Shown here piece after piece: positions 1 through 13,268 of a DNA stretch of 64,000 nucleotides. A program made the position numbers and the translations under genes. The stretch's first letter is position 1. Each line of letters starts with the position of its first letter. Source of the stretch: Rhinopomastus cyanomelas (Eukaryota; Chordata; Aves; Bucerotiformes; Rhinopomastidae); assembly GCA_013400115.1 (NCBI GenBank), contig VXBP01002815.1:62001-126000 (forward strand). Direction: 5' to 3'. A model generated the notes under the pieces. That model saw nothing but the letters and a program-made list of their open reading frames with translations, had not been told where the DNA came from and searched no databases.

Positions 1-3000
1 GAGGTGGAGAAATGGAAAGGATAAGGAGCCTGAAGCTTCTTCCAAGCAATCCCTAGGGCGCTTGGCCAAGTTAACAACATCTAGTCTCCCCCTGGATCCA
101 AGGGTCTCCACGCAAAACCAGAACCTGCCCATCCTGCTCGCAGCACTTCATGTTGGACTGGCTGACATTAAAACTTCCCAGTGGCTGTGAAGATACAGTA
201 TCATCCCCTTTTCCCATTGCTCTGTGGTAAGAGGTGGTGGCAGCACTCCTGGGCTGTCTGCAATGTAGTCTGCACCCCAGCAGCGCTCAGCAAAGTCACG
301 TGTCCCTGAGAAAATCAACACGTATGATTGTCTCTTAGGCAACTCTATCGTCTACACCAGTCACCTGAATGCTTGCTATGCTTACAGCTCAGGTAAACAC
401 AAGCTCTGCATGCATTCAAAAGGAGCTGAATTTAGAAAGCCAGAGTGGGCTTTACTGGCACCTGAAAGCTGCAAGATTAAATGACTCCAAGAACTGTGCT
501 TCCACAGCAGAGAGAGACAATTTTTCTACCTTGGGTTTACAGTCAGCATTACAGGCCACATACAACCTGCCCTGTGTTTGCCTGTGGTCTATTTCAGAAA
601 ATACTTTGCATGCTGAAGGCTTTGGTGAGTGTTGGCTGAGAGCAGACCCAAGAAAAAAGGGCTGAGAGTCCAACCACCCTTGAAGATTTAGGAGCAAGAG
701 GGAATGCCACCAGGATGTGGACTGGCACGTTAGCAAAGGCTAGGAAAATCAGGAAGGTAAACCTGAAGGTTTTTGACTTTTCTAACAATGACCAGAGTTA
801 TTGCTGCTTTTTCTGACAAGGGAAGCTCTTTGCAATGTTCACATGGTGCCCCCATATATCACTTTCCCAGCAAGATTCCCATCAGAGCTGCATCTCCCAG
901 ATGAGAAGCCGGAGAACTGGCCAAAAGAACCTGCTCACCACAGCCACGGTGCAGCCAGAGGCTGCTCTGCCTCTGCTCTGGGTGTGTGCTAGTAGACTGA
1001 CTCCACAAAGCACAAATCCAATGCAAAAAGAGGCTGCGTGTGCTCATCCAGAGAAGGTGCTATTTCTGCTGGGACTAGGCAGCGTGCACGGAAAGCCATC
1101 TCCTGGGAAGGAGCACCAAGCCTTGCCTCGCAAAGATGCTCCCTCTTGTCTGCCACTGGTCTCAGACAACTGCCTCACATTGGCTGGCACTCCACATCAG
1201 CATCAAAACCTCATCATCTCCAGTTCTCTCCCACATCTTTTATGTATTCTCCATCCAGTGATTCTCAATCATTTGTTCAGGTGGTGCTCACACATCTACC
1301 AGTGGTGCTGTCCCACATCCTGCGTACAGCTGCTTCTCACCCTGCCCTCTCCATGGTCACCATGAGCAGCACGTCCTGACCCAGGAAAGAAACCCAAGAT
1401 CAGCCATGTAGAGACCTATGGTTGTGCTGTCACTCCTACCTCAGCTCATGCAGAGAAAGCAGGGGAGGAAGAATAATGAAATGGAAAAGAAAGGCATTGC
1501 TCACAGGAATTGTATTGCACATGGCTCCAAATGTTAAAGACAACAGCCCACAGCACTCCCTTGGGGACCTATTCCAAATCCATGCACACAGACACGGACA
1601 TTTCCTGGAAGAAAGCTTTCCTGCTTGGGTTCATTTCAGCTCTAACAAGACCCCTAGTTAAGAGAGAGACAGCTAACACGAGGCAAGGTCGGAGGCTGCA
1701 GGGCTTAATGGATTCGGGAAGAGCTGGGGGACTGCTGGTCCCTACTGCTGTGTGCTCTGCAGCCCTCCCTCCCAGCACAGCACTCCATCTTCAGCTCCCA
1801 GAGGGACAGCAAGTCTGGACTGGAGAGCGCAGAGTGAAGGCAGGCTGTGCCTGTGCAGACACATCGCAACCCTGCGGAAGAGGGAGCGGAATGAGCACCA
1901 GTGGTGGCACTCAAGGCAGGACAACACAGCGCCAGACAAACCCGAGTGCTTAGCTTCAAGAGAGCAGCATGACCTTTCCTGTGTGCCTGGAGATATTCAG
2001 CACTGCACAGTTCGGATAAAGAGGGTTTTCAAAAAAGGAGAACAACAGCAACAACAACAAAATTAAAACCCCTTTGGTCTACGCTGACAAAAGCTCACAC
2101 GCAAGGCAGAGGAGCAGCGGACGAATTTCATGCCTTGATGCAAGGACTGCATCTAAACACCCCAGAGCAGCCACATTTCCCTCCTTGTTCCGCTACGTTG
2201 CTCACTGAAAGAAATCCATATGGCCAACCTGGCAGAGGAACGTGCCTCCGCGATTTGCACTGAGCTAATGGGTGCCAGTAGCGTTACCTGCATCCTGGAG
2301 GACAGCATTCCCACCCATCCCAATATTTGTCTAATAAAAGGTCAGCCCATTACAAGGCATCTATTTGCAAAATTAAGAGCCTCTCTCCAGCAGCTAAATG
2401 CTTGCTTTAGATTTGGAATTACTGTAATTAAAGTTACATTGTGCTCGGATTGGTGCCAATCACTGCGGAGCTCCAGGCACGACCTGCCGTTCCCAGCACC
2501 AGGCGCCCGGGCGTCCCACTCCATTAGCTCCAGGGAATTAGCTGTCATTAACGAAGAGATGCACACTCCTTCGTGTTGTCAAACCGCAATCAAGCGGGTC
2601 ACAGGTGAAGAATAAATACTTTCAGAACAAGCCCAATTACACCATTTACATTTCATTACAGAACCTGTTTAATCCACTGATGGGCTCCCAAGTTCTTCTG
2701 CCTAATAAACAGCATTTCAGAGGAATTAATAGGCCCTGCAAAACATGCTAATTATACTCTTTTGCATTGCATTTGCAATATTGATTTTAAAGTTGCCACT
2801 TCCCCCTCCACCCTCCTCTGCCAGCCTTAACTTTCAGCAAAGTACACTTCAACCAACCTAATTACTGGTCACTTCAGCAGCTAATGCATCTCTCTTGTCA
2901 AAGCTCGGTTCCAGCCAAGGCCAATGCACAGGGATGGATTTTCATGTCCATAACTTGTGCAAGTTCCTCCAGACGACCACTGGAAACAGCTGCTGAATAG

Positions 3001-4372
3001 CAATTACAGGCAGAGAGCAGGCATCAGCAGAGACTTTGCCATAGCAACGAGCCTAGCTGGACCCGCTCCCCAAAGACGCCTCCTCCTCCCAAAGACCACA
3101 GCAGCGGAACGGGTACGATGACAACACAACCACCGCAATCTCATTTTGATTTGAAACCAGAGCTATTTGATGCTCTCCTGGGCACTGAACTGTTTAAAAA
3201 ACAAAAGGAAAGTTTATTTCAAATGGTGGGCCCCAGCTAAACCGTTCGGAAGAGAGGAACAAATCAGACACGCTGCTGAAACACGCCAGCTGCCTGTTTA
3301 TTCACCCTGCCCACTGTGCCCAGCTCCTGCCACCGGCTCTCTGTTGTTTGCCTGCTCTGCCCTCCCCTCCGCTTCTCCAAAAACCATTTTCTTTATTCAG
3401 TGGGTTTCCTTTCAAACCTCTGGCTTTCCGCATGTGCTTGGTAGTTGTCACTTACCATTGTGGTTTCATCCAAAGATTATTGACAGCTAAAAACACTCGG
3501 AGGAGGAGGTGGAGAGAGGGGCAGCAGTGCCTGTTCTGTTCTCCTGCAGCACCTGCAGGTTGTTTAAACAGAGCCAGCAATAACGGACAACATCCTGCCA
3601 GGTTTAATTCCTTTGCTAACAACACAGCAAGAAGAAAAGCCAAACACAGCCACTCCTAGGCTATCAGAAGACGGTGAAATACAGAGCAGCTGTGGGGTGA
3701 AGTGACACAGTCACAGCAGTAACAGCAGAGAGCAGAGGGGACTTGCAGAAAACAGAGGTTGCCCCAGAGGGATGTTGGGTGAAATTAGATGTGGCCTCAA
3801 GAAAGGCAACAGAAAAGGCTGGTGTCTTCTTATACATTTACTCCTGCGCCCAGAAACTTTCTGATCCAGAGAAAGCTAAAAGAAGAATAGAAATAGATAT
3901 AAGGAACAGTCAAAGTTTAATGAAGACAACACTAACTACTCAGCTGTGATGTATCTTCACCAGCAATTTGGACTGACAAAAGAGCACATGTTCCCAACTC
4001 CACTGAAAAACAGCACAAGTATAACTCATGGCCAAGGATTTAATCTCCTCTGTAGGTAGTTTACATGAATGCTCATCTAGGACCAAGTTACTGCACCAGT
4101 CAAAACCATTTGTGTTAGCCCAATCATCCATGAAACCCTCTTTCTGAAGGCAAGTCCAGGTGCTCCTCAGTGCCCCAGGTTCAGTAGTCCGGTAAAAGAA
4201 ACAGCCCACGAGTTGCCTCGTGTGCTCTGTGCCTCCACCCCTGCATGCCCACACTTCTCCCATCACCTTCGACAAGAACATCTGGCATGCAGGAGGCAGC
4301 TGTGGTAGCAACACATGCAGAAGGCATCCAAGGCATGTGGGAAGGCTGGCTGGCATCTCGTACCATTTTATA
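1..4372. other. Unique intronic sequence
   Basis: No gene or recognisable repeat is visible. Open frames are short, overlap each other on both strands and match no family. The AT-rich part at about 2330-2800 is listed separately as a possible conserved element. A short CAA/CAG-rich run occurs near 2041-2062. Confidence 0.5.
2330..2800. promoter_or_regulatory. Candidate conserved non-coding element
   Basis: The block is rich in homeodomain and POU-like motifs. Examples are CTAATAAAAG, GGAATTACTGTAATTAAAG, GGGAATTAGCTGTCATTAA, GCTAATTATACTC and TTGCATTGCATTTGCAAT, with a CCAAT-like TTGGTGCCAATCA between them. It has no long open frame and no repeat identity. This composition is typical of vertebrate developmental enhancers in introns, but conservation itself cannot be seen from one sequence. 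Confidence 0.3.
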
Positions 4373-4805
4373 AGAGCCACAAAGATGACGAAGGAAGTAG
4401 GACACCTCCCTTATGAGGAAAGGCTGAGGGAGCTGGGTCTCTTTAGCTTGGAGGAGACTGAGGGGCGACCTCATTCATGTCTAATAAATATGTGAGGGGT
4501 GGGTGTCAGGAGGATGGAGCTAGGCGCTTCTCAAGGTCATCTGGTGATAGGACAAGGGGCAATGGTTGTCAGCTGGAACATAGGACATTCCATACAAATA
4601 TCAGAAGCAGCTTCTTCCCAGTGAGGGTGACAGAGCACTGGAACAGGCTGCCCAGGGAGGTTGTGGAGTCTCCTTCTCTGGAGACATTTAAGACCCACCT
4701 GGATGTGTTCCTGTGTGACTTGGTCTGGGTGATCCTGCTGTGTCAGGGGGATTGGACTAGATGATCTTTCGAGGTCCCTTCCAATCCCTAATGATTCTAT
4801 GATTC
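4373..4805 (+). mobile_element. CR1 LINE, family A, 5'-truncated
   Basis: The copy starts in the last codons of CR1 ORF2, with YEERLRELGLFSLEET readable, and runs through the whole 3' UTR. It ends TTGGACTAGATGATCTTTC, then CCAATCCCTAATGATTCTAT. Severe 5' truncation with an intact 3' tail is the usual CR1 insertion form. It is antisense to MAD1L1. Confidence 0.93.
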
Positions 4806-6186
4806 AAATTACCATGCGTGTGGAATTTCTTTTGCCTCTCGGAGACTCTGGAGGGATTTATAAACTTAAAATTCTACAAATAATTCCCTGGGACCTCTTT
4901 CCCCTTGCAAGCACCAAATTGGATTAGTTAGTTCTTGTCTGGAAAACATTTTGAAGTATCACATCATTAATCATGCAGCCCCTGTTTAACACCAGCCACC
5001 AACGCCAGCACAGGCTGGAAAGGAGATATAAATATCACGCTTTGTTCAACTTGTGGGAGTGGGGAACTTTCACTAGGTATGATGTAATTACATTAATATT
5101 TGTCAAGAATTACCCTTACTCTCCTAAAAATGCCACAAGGCATCAAAACCGACAAGCAGTTCCACGTGTCTTCCGCAGGGCAGACCCTAGGCAACGCGAC
5201 GTCTCCTGACAGCAAGCTGTGCCCATGGCTTCGCGCACGAGGGTGTTTTAATGCAAAACCTTCTGACAAACCTTTGCTTGAGGTTTTCCGGAGCCTAACC
5301 CAGCCCTGAAGAGTTTGCAGCAGCAGCAAGGAGAGCAGAGCAGCTAAGAGCATCTCTAATTTAAAGTGATAGAAAAGCAAATTGAGTAAAAGATGTCAAC
5401 TGTTTGAAGCTTAGCGCTTCTTAATCATCCATAGAAAGCCAGAGCTCGCTCTTGCCATCTCGTTGCACAGGTAAGATTAAAGACAGGCAGGAGATTTTTA
5501 CCCTGTAGTTACAGTGATTAATGTTGCTAAACAGACCCTCAGTTTGAAAGTGCTATTATGGGAAAAGAAAAGTTGTTGCTTCATATTCTCAACCCTCTAT
5601 TTTCCCTGGGCGTTGAGCCAGCGCCTGAAGAATGAGGAAAGTCGCTCTTTAAAGAGGTGTCTGGAATGGCAAGGTTCGGGGATGAACACGGCTCGTTACA
5701 GCCCTCCTCGCTGAAAGCACGGCCGAGCGCTCGGCTGAGCACCCTGTCCTTGGCCACATCGCGAGGAGGAAGACTACCAATATGCTTCGGACGCCTGTCT
5801 CTCCATTCCAGCTTCCCCAGCGGCAGGAGAACGAACTTCTCTCCTTCATTGCCAGCACAGAAGACAGGAGCAGCTCCACACAAGTTACCTTTCCTGTCTG
5901 CTGCTGTCAAGGAAGACACAAGATGACTCCGCTGAATTCAAGGAGCAAGTCACATCAGCTTTCACTGTTTCGTACAAGCCACGGGGCTACACAAAGCTAC
6001 CAGTCCCATAATGGTGACACAATACATATCCCGCAGGGGATCATGCTGGGAAGAGAAAAGGTGTGAGCTTCCACGAAGGCATGATCCTTCCTCATTAGTT
6101 GTTGCAATACTTCTCCCAGAGCTGGAGATGAACTCCTGCCACAGCTGGGATGCTACATGTGTGCCAGCTCCTTCCTACTAGGAGAA
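4806..6186. other. Unique intronic sequence
   Basis: No gene is visible. A modestly CpG-rich patch lies at about 5690-5775, with several CG dinucleotides around CACGGCCGAGCGCTCGGC. Frames on both strands there show no family features. Confidence 0.45.
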
Positions 6187-6250
6187 AAGGCTGGACTTGA
6201 TGACACTGGAGGTCCTTTCCAGCCATGATGATTCTGTGTGATTCTGTGAT
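6187..6250 (+). mobile_element. Old CR1 3'-end fragment
   Basis: AAGGCTGGACTTGATGACAC is followed by a degenerate AGGTCCTTTCCAGCC and the tail GATGATTCTGTGTGATTCTG. This is the last ~60 bases of a CR1 of an older type than family A. Confidence 0.75.
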
Positions 6251-9200
6251 CCTGGACACGGGAACGAAGCTGGAAGAAGTTCCTGGAAAACCAGCCTGAG
6301 GTCTGCACAGGCAAGATGGGTTGCTCTCAGTTGCTGCAACGCCTCACCCTGCCCCAATATAATTCAAATTGTTGGCTGTAGGAACTTAAAAGAGAACAAG
6401 AAGTCCATGGGTTTGGATTCCCTCTTAGGCTCAGAACACTGTTGTGAGCTGTTGCTGTAAAGCTCTCAGAAACAAGCCCAGTATGACCTCCTGCATCCAA
6501 GGCTCCCTGCTATTAAAAACTGGGCAAAGCAGCATGCTGCGTCCTGCCCATGAGGCAGACAGACAACAGACTGTGGTCTAATTAGAAAAGACACGCTTCC
6601 CATGTTCTCCATAAAGCTCCCTCAGCCCACAACTAAGGACAAATAAATAACGGTCAGGATCAGACAGGAGGCAAAAAACCATAAACTGGATCCACTCACA
6701 TCTCATTTGCGTGATCATGAAGAACGTGTGAGAACAACTGCAAAGACAAACAAAACCCAGCTAGGGTTGAGCCAGTTCCTCTGCAGCAGACTAGGGCACA
6801 GGCCACCTCGACAGTCTGTGCCAACCCATCGCATTCCCAAATGAGTTAAGAGGCACAAACTGCCACAGGTGATTAACTGGAGCATCTGAGCAGCCCAAGA
6901 GGACCATTTCCATGTGCTAGAGCACCATAAGAGAACACAAGGAGATAACCAGTATGAGATGTTGGAGAGCACAACCCAGCGACGGTGAAGATGGTGAGGC
7001 TCGCACACACCACCAGGGTTGGCCACATCAGAGATGTGTTTATGATGTTCTGGAAATGAAAAGCATTACAGGGATGATGTCGAGAAGTTTTGTGTGCATT
7101 ACCTGCAGGGACCACAGCCAGTCATTACAAACCCCCTGAACCTAGAGCCTTCCAGTTTTCACCCTCTCTCCCCACACCCCTATAGGGAAGGAGGGACCCA
7201 CCAACTCCAGGCACTATCTGGACCTTCCCCAAGAGCAGCTTGTGCTGCTGGCAGCCTACACCTTACAATTTTACCAAGTAAATACCTCATCCTGTTGCTG
7301 TGGTTGAGTGGTAAGAAACTACATTACGTGGAGAGGATTAATCCCAAGTGACAGTTTCCAACAGAAAACATGAAGAACAAGTTGGATGTACCCAACCTGC
7401 CTCCGTTCAGTCCCTCTGTTGCTTCCTCAGCCACTGAATGACCATTCAGGCATCTGTTCAGAATGTATTTTCCCTTCCTGCTCACAGAACTGAGACAGGG
7501 CCTGGCCCCTGGGCATCTGCAGGGCATTGGACCAGCTCACTCCCATCAGGAGCCTGTCCTTGTCAAGTGACAGGGGAGCATCCACAAGCTGTTCCAGCTG
7601 CCACCTATTAGTAGCATCCACCAGGTGTCTCCTGTCACTCCTTGGGTGCAACCACAGGCTTGACAGAAACACTGGTGTTTCCAGTGCTCTCTTTTACTCC
7701 ATGAGGAGAAAACAGGGGCTGGACTCGAGAATAAGAGGCTGGTCAGAGCTTTTTCCACAAGAGCAGTGACAGTAGGAGCCAACATATAGGACGAGACATG
7801 AAGCAACCTTACCTTAGCCCTGGTGATCAAACTGGACTAATCAGGCTGAACTTGGAGCCCATCTGCTGACCACTGTGATCGCAGGTTACACAACCAAGAA
7901 ACTTTACCCCTGAGCTGGAAGGACTATGGGCACATATGGTGGGGATGAAACACCATCTACACGCTCCTGGTCCCTTCAACTCTGCTCTGAAGGAAATCAC
8001 TTTGGTTCTGTCCTAGAGAGATCCGTCTTTGGAAATGGCAAAGCAGCACCATGTGTCTCTCCCAGCTTAGACAACTAATCAGCCTGGAACAGGCATCACT
8101 TGAATCAGAAATGCACTTACTCCTGACACATCTCCACATTGGAGAGACTCTGAAAAACTCTGCCCTCACAAGGTGCTGCTTGGCTCTTGGGGACCACTGG
8201 ACATCTCCTGCTCATGGCTGCAGCCTTTGAAGGAAATGGCCTCCTTACTGCAGGGATGTAGAGGTCAATGAGAGAGCTCCGGGTGATGGAGATGGCTTTG
8301 CTCTGCCTCAGCTGCCTCTGCTTTGGGGAAAGGTGGCAGAGCTGTTCTGGTGCTGTGCCACTGCATAAAAGGAGGCAGCTCTGGGAACATGACTTCAAGA
8401 GACACAACCCCTGTTAACATGCAATGCATTTTGCTCCAAAGGCAGGTTCACACCATGGACTCAAAACCCTTCAGCTTTAGTCTCCTTCCGCTTGTTTGTG
8501 CGTCAAAGCACCAGCCAGAAGCCTGGAAGCTCAGAAGGTAAAGATACACCATGGAGAAGGTGCAAGATACAGCCAGACAGCAGATTATGACAAAAGCCTT
8601 CACTTAGGCTTTGGGTAGCAGCAGCTTCATGAGGTCTTTGCATCATTGCCCTGTGCTGAGACAGCTGGTTAGTGTGTCCGGCCATGCCAGATACGTTGCC
8701 TAATCTCTGCAAACAGCTTATCTGCAGATAACTGAACTGAACCCAAACTCATTTCACGTGGATCACTGACCAAGAAGGCAGGATGTAATGACACCTCCTC
8801 TTTATCTGCACAGGCTGGATCCAAATCACTGATCTATAGCACCACTGAAACTCCCCGGTTTCCCTACATCTCCTCAGTTAAAGGACATCTCCGTCACACC
8901 AACACTCCCCTAGTGACTCTGTCAGAACCAGCAGAGCTGCTCCTCTGCAATGCCCAAAGGAAAATTCCCCTTTCATAGGCTCAATTGTAGAGGAAAATCT
9001 CAGCACCTGCCCGTGTGAGTCAGCTATTCCCCTGAATCCCAACCACCTTGTCTGCAGGAGCTGGTTGGGAAAGACAAAACCAGAAAGACAAAAAGGGTTG
9101 TGTCCTAAATACAAACATGTTGGAACACTTGCCAAAAAATAAAAGAAAAAAGAGACGAGGAAAACAGCTTTTAGCTTTGTAAGGCAGTAACAAGCACAGC

Positions 9201-10293
9201 AATATGCAGCTTCAACACTACACAGCCAGGTCGGAAAACCCTCCAGAGAGATAGAACTAGGCCACTAAACATTGATATCAGCCTCTAGAAACTGTCTGTA
9301 TTATCCAACCTTTGTGGGTGAGGCCCCTCGGATGGCTGAGCTGGCCAGTTGCTCCCCTTTGTACCGGTGTTTCCATGCTGCTGGGCTGTGGGAAGCAGCT
9401 CCGAGCTCTCGGAGAGAAAGACGAGACATGACCAGGACATCAAGCGCTGCAGGTGGTGTCTCCACATTCCTCTCCTGCCACCCTGGAGAGGATCCCTGCA
9501 CTAACTTGTGCAGAAGCTGGAAAACTGGAGGAGAGCAGTCCATGGTCTGCTGTCTCCTGGATCCATTGATGCTCCTGGTACAAGTGCTGGCCAGTTTATC
9601 TCTGCCTCTAAACCACATGTGCTGCAGCTCCTGTGTAGTGAGAGATGGCTTTGGCAGACAATTTCACGGAGGGAAACTCTTTGAGGTTATTTGTCCCTAC
9701 CCTCCTCCAGGGAAATCATTTCCATATTCTGAGCGACATCATTGTTGAAGAGAACATGCAAAAACCTGGAAACGGCATCGTTTTATCAACAGAAGCAAGG
9801 TCATCCAAACCCAGAAATGGCTCCATTCAATATTAATATCTCCCTTTCTCCAAGCAGGGTTTGAACCTCTCAGTAATCATCCAATCCCCAGAGAAATGCC
9901 TTCCAGTAACTTTGATGTGAATTAATTAGGTTTGCACAGCTAGTAAGTGCCATCTGCCTGTCACAGCGCTGCCTCAGACATGACAGAATGGGAGAGGCTG
10001 GGCTGTCTCATCTCACACCACCTGCTGCACCACAGCCCGCTCCTGTGTCCTCTGCATGCCCCAGCCTGACCAGGCGTCCAGCAAAGGGAACAATTCACCA
10101 GGGCACAGTGGGGAAGACAAAGGTGTCTCCTTTCTGACACAAACAGCTAGCTCATCGGAGCCCCGGGTTATTCTCATTTCCAGGAACTTCATTTGTTTCT
10201 GCTGTTCCAGCCCCAGGCTTTCATGTGCAATATTTTAATGAGGTCCATTCCACTGATACAAAGGGCATCTCAGCCACACTGCTCCGTTTACTT
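6251..10293. other. Unique intronic sequence
   Basis: About 4 kb with no recognisable gene or repeat. Open frames are all under about 160 codons, lack known motifs, and overlap on opposite strands. The segment near 9860-9950 is AT-rich, with GTAATCATCCAAT and GTGAATTAATTAGG, and may be a short conserved element. Confidence 0.45.
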
Positions 10294-10712
10294 CATAGAC
10301 TCATTCTAATTGGAATAATTAGAATCACCCACTCTTTAAGATCATCAAGTCCAACCATTAACCCAGCACTGCCAGGTCACCTCTACACCATGTCCCTCTG
10401 TACCACATCTTCATGTCTTTCAAATACTTACAGGGGTGGGGACTCCAGCACTGCCCTGGGCAGCCTGCTCCAGCACCATCCTGTAAAGAAGATTTTCTTC
10501 ATGTCCAACCTAAACCTCCTGTGGTGCGACCTGAGGTTGTTTCCACTTGTTTCACTGCATGTTAGTTGGGAGAAGAGAAGGACCCCCACCTCACTACAAC
10601 CTCCTTTTAGGTGTTTGCAGAGAGTGTTAAGGTCTCCTCCGAGTTTCCTCTTTTACAGACTGCTGCTCCTCACCAGGCTTGTGCTCAGACACACTCTAGC
10701 ATCCAAGATCTT
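10294..10712 (-). mobile_element. Old CR1 LINE fragment
   Basis: The reverse complement of an older CR1 3' region begins at a decayed tail and AGATCATCAAGTCCAACC. It continues through CCTGGGCAGCCTG, TCCAACCTAAACCTCC and the T-rich run CTACAACCTCCTTTTAGG, to decayed ORF2 end sequence. It is more diverged than the family-A copies. A 198-codon plus-strand frame here is only an antisense reading of it. Confidence 0.85.
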
Positions 10713-12149
10713 TAAAGGTCCCTCCAGCCCAACATATTCAACTAACTGCTTCTCAAAGAGTCCAAGAAGATCTTTTAAGAGTTTGGTCCCACCTGGTAAA
10801 CAGTGTCTGTTTCTGGGCTGACCCCAACAATCCATCCAGAAAAGGCATTCAGGGCTAGGATGTGCAACACTGGAAAAATACTTGGAAGAAATTCCTCCTT
10901 GCTTATTTGCCCTGTAATGACAGGAGAGCCAATGCCAAGCACAGCCAACCTGTCCTGCAGTTCAAAGTGTCCTTCTGTTGAGGCAGCCTTCTCTTCCGAC
11001 TCATCTGCTTCAGCGCACCCCACCCATCAGTCCTCACCTGGCACCAGAAACACCTCCAGAAGCTCCTGTTCCAGCAGTGCAGAGGCAATAAAATTCCCAG
11101 TGCTGCAAAGCTCAGGTCTCATTTTTGTCTCTCATTATAAAATGTCCTGAATTTTACACTTGTCTTTCGCTAGAGGCAAGGACACGCTGTTGAGTTGTGT
11201 TCCTCTTGTAAATATTTGCTGTTGAAATACCTGTAGTGTAAAACTTGTCTAAGGAAGAGGAGAGAGGCTGATGCCCTGCTCTATTTGACACTATTTCTTG
11301 TGTCATCCATAGTCTTCCCCTACTATTTTTATAGGTACTTCTAAGAAAGATTGGATGCTATTCTGCAAGTGGAAGCACCAAGATAACAAAGAAGAAAAGC
11401 AAGACAACTGCAAGTTAAACTTAGAGAGTTAAACCAAAGTTTGGGAGACATAGGCTCAGCTCCTTGCTGAGCCAGGCTCCCTGCATGGTTCTCCTGCCCA
11501 TCTTACAAAGGGATTAACACTCTTGCCTGACAAGGCTAAAACCAGCAGACCCACTAACAGCCCCAAGAAACACCTCAAGTAGGTTATTCACCACAGAAGT
11601 CTGAGGGAGCACTGTTGGCAGTGGCCTTCAGCTGCTCCAGCTGTCTTAGGAGCATCATCTAATCTCACCTCACACCCTGTCCCATCCCTTCCCACTGTGA
11701 ACTTCCACATAATAACTGAAAAATGTGACAAGCCAAACTTTAATCATCTTCTAACCCGAGTTGGTATCATTAATCTCTCAGAGCCACTGATGGGTAATTT
11801 AATTAGGGTGCATTTGTAATGAATTACAATCATCATTTAGCTCTATTGTTTCTAACACGAGCAGAGGGGAGTCAGAAAACTGGCACAGCTGATCTTCTTA
11901 ATTACACTCACACACTATGCAACCCCCCCTCCAACCCCAGCCTTTCATTGCTGGTTTTATAGATAAATGAACACAAGCACCAGGGACCCACCCGCATCAA
12001 GCCCAGAAAGCATCTCCGAGAGCGCTCCCTGCTACCAGGTCTGTGAAGCTGGGCCTTTGATGGAGGAGGTGCCAGACTCTAAGCAAACAGCTCAGAGCTG
12101 AAGCAGAGAGAGACAGACACAAAGTCAAGACAGAAACTCTGCTTCTAAG
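10713..12149. other. Unique intronic sequence
   Basis: No gene is visible. The AT-rich block at 11700-11890 is described separately. A short C-run followed by TCCAACCCCAG occurs near 11925. Confidence 0.45.
11700..11890. promoter_or_regulatory. Candidate conserved non-coding element
   Basis: This is a dense cluster of homeodomain-like cores: CTTTAATCATC, TATCATTAATCTC, GGTAATTTAATTAGGG, TTGTAATGAATTACAATC and CTTCTTAATTACAC. ATTGTTTC resembles a SOX site. TGTAATGAATTACA is a perfect 14-base palindrome. The block is non-coding on both strands and belongs to no visible repeat. Confidence 0.35.
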
Positions 12150-12594
12150 AATCACAGAATTGTAGAATCATAGAATCATTAGGGATTGGAAAGGACCTTG
12201 AAAGATCATCTAGTCCAATCCCCCGCCACAGCAGGATCACCAGCACAAAGTCACACAGGAACATGTCCAGGCGGGTTTTAAACATCTCCAGTCAAGGAGG
12301 CTCCACAACCCCCTGGGCAGCCCCTTCCAGTTCTCTGTCACCCTCACTGGGAAGAAGTTCCTTCTGATATTGACGTGGAACCTCTTACGTTCCAGCTTGC
12401 ACCCACTGCCCCTTGTCCTGTCACCAGATGACCTTGAGAAGAGCCTGGCTCCATCCTCCTGACACCCACTCCTCACATATTTATAGACATGAATGAGGTC
12501 ACCCCTCAGTCTTCTCTAAGCTAAAGAGGCTCAGCTCCCTCAGCCTTTCCTCATAAGGGAGGTGTCCTACTTCCTTCATCATCTTTGATGCTCT
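12150..12594 (-). mobile_element. CR1 LINE, family A, abutting an older CR1
   Basis: The copy is in reverse orientation. Its tail AATCACAGAATTGTAGAATC is at the left, followed by ATTAGGGATTGG and AGATCATCTAGTCCAATCCC. It runs back through the 3' UTR into the last ORF2 codons, CTCATAAGGGAGGTGTCC. Its truncated 5' end touches the 3' end of the next CR1 at 12595 in the same orientation. Confidence 0.93.
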
Positions 12595-13268
12595 ACACTA
12601 GAATGCACTGGGCTGGGCTGGAAGGGACCTTTAAAAGTCATCTAGTCCAATCCTCTGCAGTCAACAGGGGCATACTCAACCAGAACAGATTGCTCAGAGC
12701 CTCATCCAGGCTGCCCTTGAATGTCTCAAGGGCTGGGGCCGCTGCCACCTCCCTGGGCAACCTGTTGCAGTGTCTCACCACACTCCTTGTTAAAAAATTC
12801 TTCCTTATATCTAATCTGAATCTCCTCTCTTTCAGTGTAAAACCACCACTCCTTGTTCTGTCCAACAGGCCTTGCTAAAAAGTCCTTCCCCATCTTTCCT
12901 GACTCCCTTTAACTACTGAAAATAAGGTCAGCTAGGGGCCACCTTTTTCTCAGGCTGAAGAATGTTAACTCTCTCAGCCTGTCCTCACAGCAGAGGTGCT
13001 GCAGCCCTCTGACCGTTTTCGTGGCCCTCCTCAAGACCAGCTCCAAAAGGTGAATGTCCTTCTTGTGTTGATGACCCCAGAGCTGGACACAGTACTCCAG
13101 GTGGAGTCTCACAAGAGCAGAGCAGAGGGGGAGAACCACCTTCCTCAACCTGCTAGTCACACTTGTTTTGACGCAGCCTAGAGCGCAACTGGCCTTCTGT
13201 GCTGCAAGGGCATATTGTGGCCATGACCAGTGCCCCCAAGTCCTTCTCTGCAGGGATGCTTAGCTCTT
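12595..13268 (-). mobile_element. Older CR1 LINE with ORF2 C-terminal remnant
   Basis: This older CR1 type in reverse orientation has a 3' end at GGGCTGGAAGGGACC and GTCATCTAGTCCAATCC. It retains a readable ORF2 end on the minus strand: LCSALVRLHLEYCVQLWG, then RRATKTVRGLQHL and DRLRELTFFSLRKR. This is the conserved LINE region after the reverse transcriptase. The frame is not complete and the element is dead. Confidence 0.9.

Noticed and set aside
10225..10821. 198-codon plus-strand open frame
   Set aside because: It lies mostly over a reverse-orientation CR1 and has no domain of its own.
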